A stretch of 6,044 nucleotides of DNA, taken from the NCBI GenBank assembly GCA_964563585.1, contig CAZLXG010000085.1, forward strand, positions 1-6,044. The letters run 5' to 3'. Positions 5,790 through 6,044 of this stretch are shown here, piece after piece. The notes under the pieces are model-generated. The model worked only from the letters and a program-made list of their open reading frames with translations, did no database searches and was not told the DNA's origin. Position numbers and translations under genes: made by a program. The DNA comes from CAZLXG01 sp964563585 (GTDB taxonomy: Bacteria; Bacteroidota; Bacteroidia; Flavobacteriales; Flavobacteriaceae). Position 1 is the stretch's first letter. Each line of letters begins with the position of its first letter.

Positions 5790-6044
5790 ATGGGCTTATT
5801 TTCATTTATTAAAAACGCAGGAGCAAAAATTTTCGGAATTGGTAAAACAGAAGCCGAAGAGGCAGCAGAAGCGTTAGCGGCAAAACGTGCGGCAGAAGTT
5901 GTAGCAGCAACAAGCATGGCAGAAACAGTAAGAGATTTACAATTAGAAGTAGAAAACTTAAATATTAGTATTGATGGTGATGTGGCTACAATTACAGGAA
6001 AGGCTTACGACCAAGCTACAAAAGAAAAAGTAGTTTTAGTAGTA
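5790..6044 (+). CDS. kbp: Kbp/YgaU-like BON-domain protein, partial (C-terminus beyond right edge)
   Basis: The first 85 codons are present. The start MGLFSFIKNAGAKIFG matches the characteristic opening of E. coli Kbp (MGLFNFVKDAGEKLWD), a small cytoplasmic K+-binding protein induced by salt stress. Residues 46-85 (LQLEVENLNISIDGDVATITGKAYDQATKEKVVLVV within it) fit the first part of a BON domain: beta strand, DGDVATITG turn, then a helix rich in Lys and Glu. A LysM domain should follow just outside the window. Compared with the E. coli protein, residues 19-45 differ, forming an Ala/Glu-rich helix (EAEEAAEALAAKRAAEVVAA). There is no signal peptide. The start is supported by the conserved first residues; the leader before it is A-rich (AAAAAAAGAAC) with no strong Shine-Dalgarno sequence. 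It is separated from the lipoprotein gene by a terminator, so it must have its own promoter. Kbp is the best call; a generic BON/LysM protein is the alternative. Confidence 0.85.
   Translation, partial: MGLFSFIKNAGAKIFGIGKTEAEEAAEALAAKRAAEVVAATSMAETVRDLQLEVENLNISIDGDVATITGKAYDQATKEKVVLVV

Noticed and set aside
1..6044. CRISPR array, tRNA/rRNA, IS element, integrase or phage genes
   Set aside because: No spaced direct repeats of suitable length, no cloverleaf-type sequence, and no transposase or integrase motifs were seen on either strand.

Overview
The window looks like a chromosomal segment of a low-GC Bacteroidota, most likely a member of the Flavobacteriaceae. Three things point there. 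The base composition is strongly A+T. TAnnTTTG-type -7 promoter elements, typical of that phylum, stand before several genes, while strong Shine-Dalgarno sequences are absent. Two of the proteins (131 aa, and a 314-aa lipoprotein) resemble families I know mainly from flavobacteria. Genus cannot be fixed from the sequence.

Left part (1-2800, minus strand): a two-gene restriction-modification operon. The promoter-proximal gene encodes a 107-aa XRE-type helix-turn-helix regulator. After a 5-nt gap comes a very large gene that leaves the window at base 1 with 823 codons visible. This protein joins an N-terminal PD-(D/E)XK nuclease domain to an HsdM-like N6-adenine methyltransferase (GQFFTP, DYAAGSGHF, NPPY), so cutting and modification sit on one chain, as in type IIG/IIB or type I-like fused systems. 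The part that would recognise the DNA target lies beyond the left edge. The regulator probably sets expression of the big enzyme.

Middle (2801-4457): an A+T-rich intergenic region with short inverted repeats separates this accessory operon from apparently core genes. A 131-aa cytosolic protein of unknown function (plus strand) has a perfect TAnnTTTG element only 4 nt before its ATG, suggesting a leaderless mRNA. It converges, with a 14-nt gap, on gpsA (minus strand), the glycerol-3-phosphate dehydrogenase that supplies the backbone for phospholipids.

Right part (4458-6044, plus strand): a divergent gene for a 314-aa predicted lipoprotein, built from two similar halves and ending in a highly basic tail, is followed by a clear rho-independent terminator. 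Beyond it, after a leader with a direct repeat, begins a gene cut by the right edge. It starts like the small BON/LysM protein Kbp (YgaU). The core genes are individually promoted and do not form an obvious pathway together; gpsA, the lipoprotein and the Kbp-like protein all relate loosely to the cell envelope or its physiology.

The region most worth attention is the restriction-modification operon. It is a recognisable type of defence system rather than a wholly new one, but its exact class and target specificity are open.
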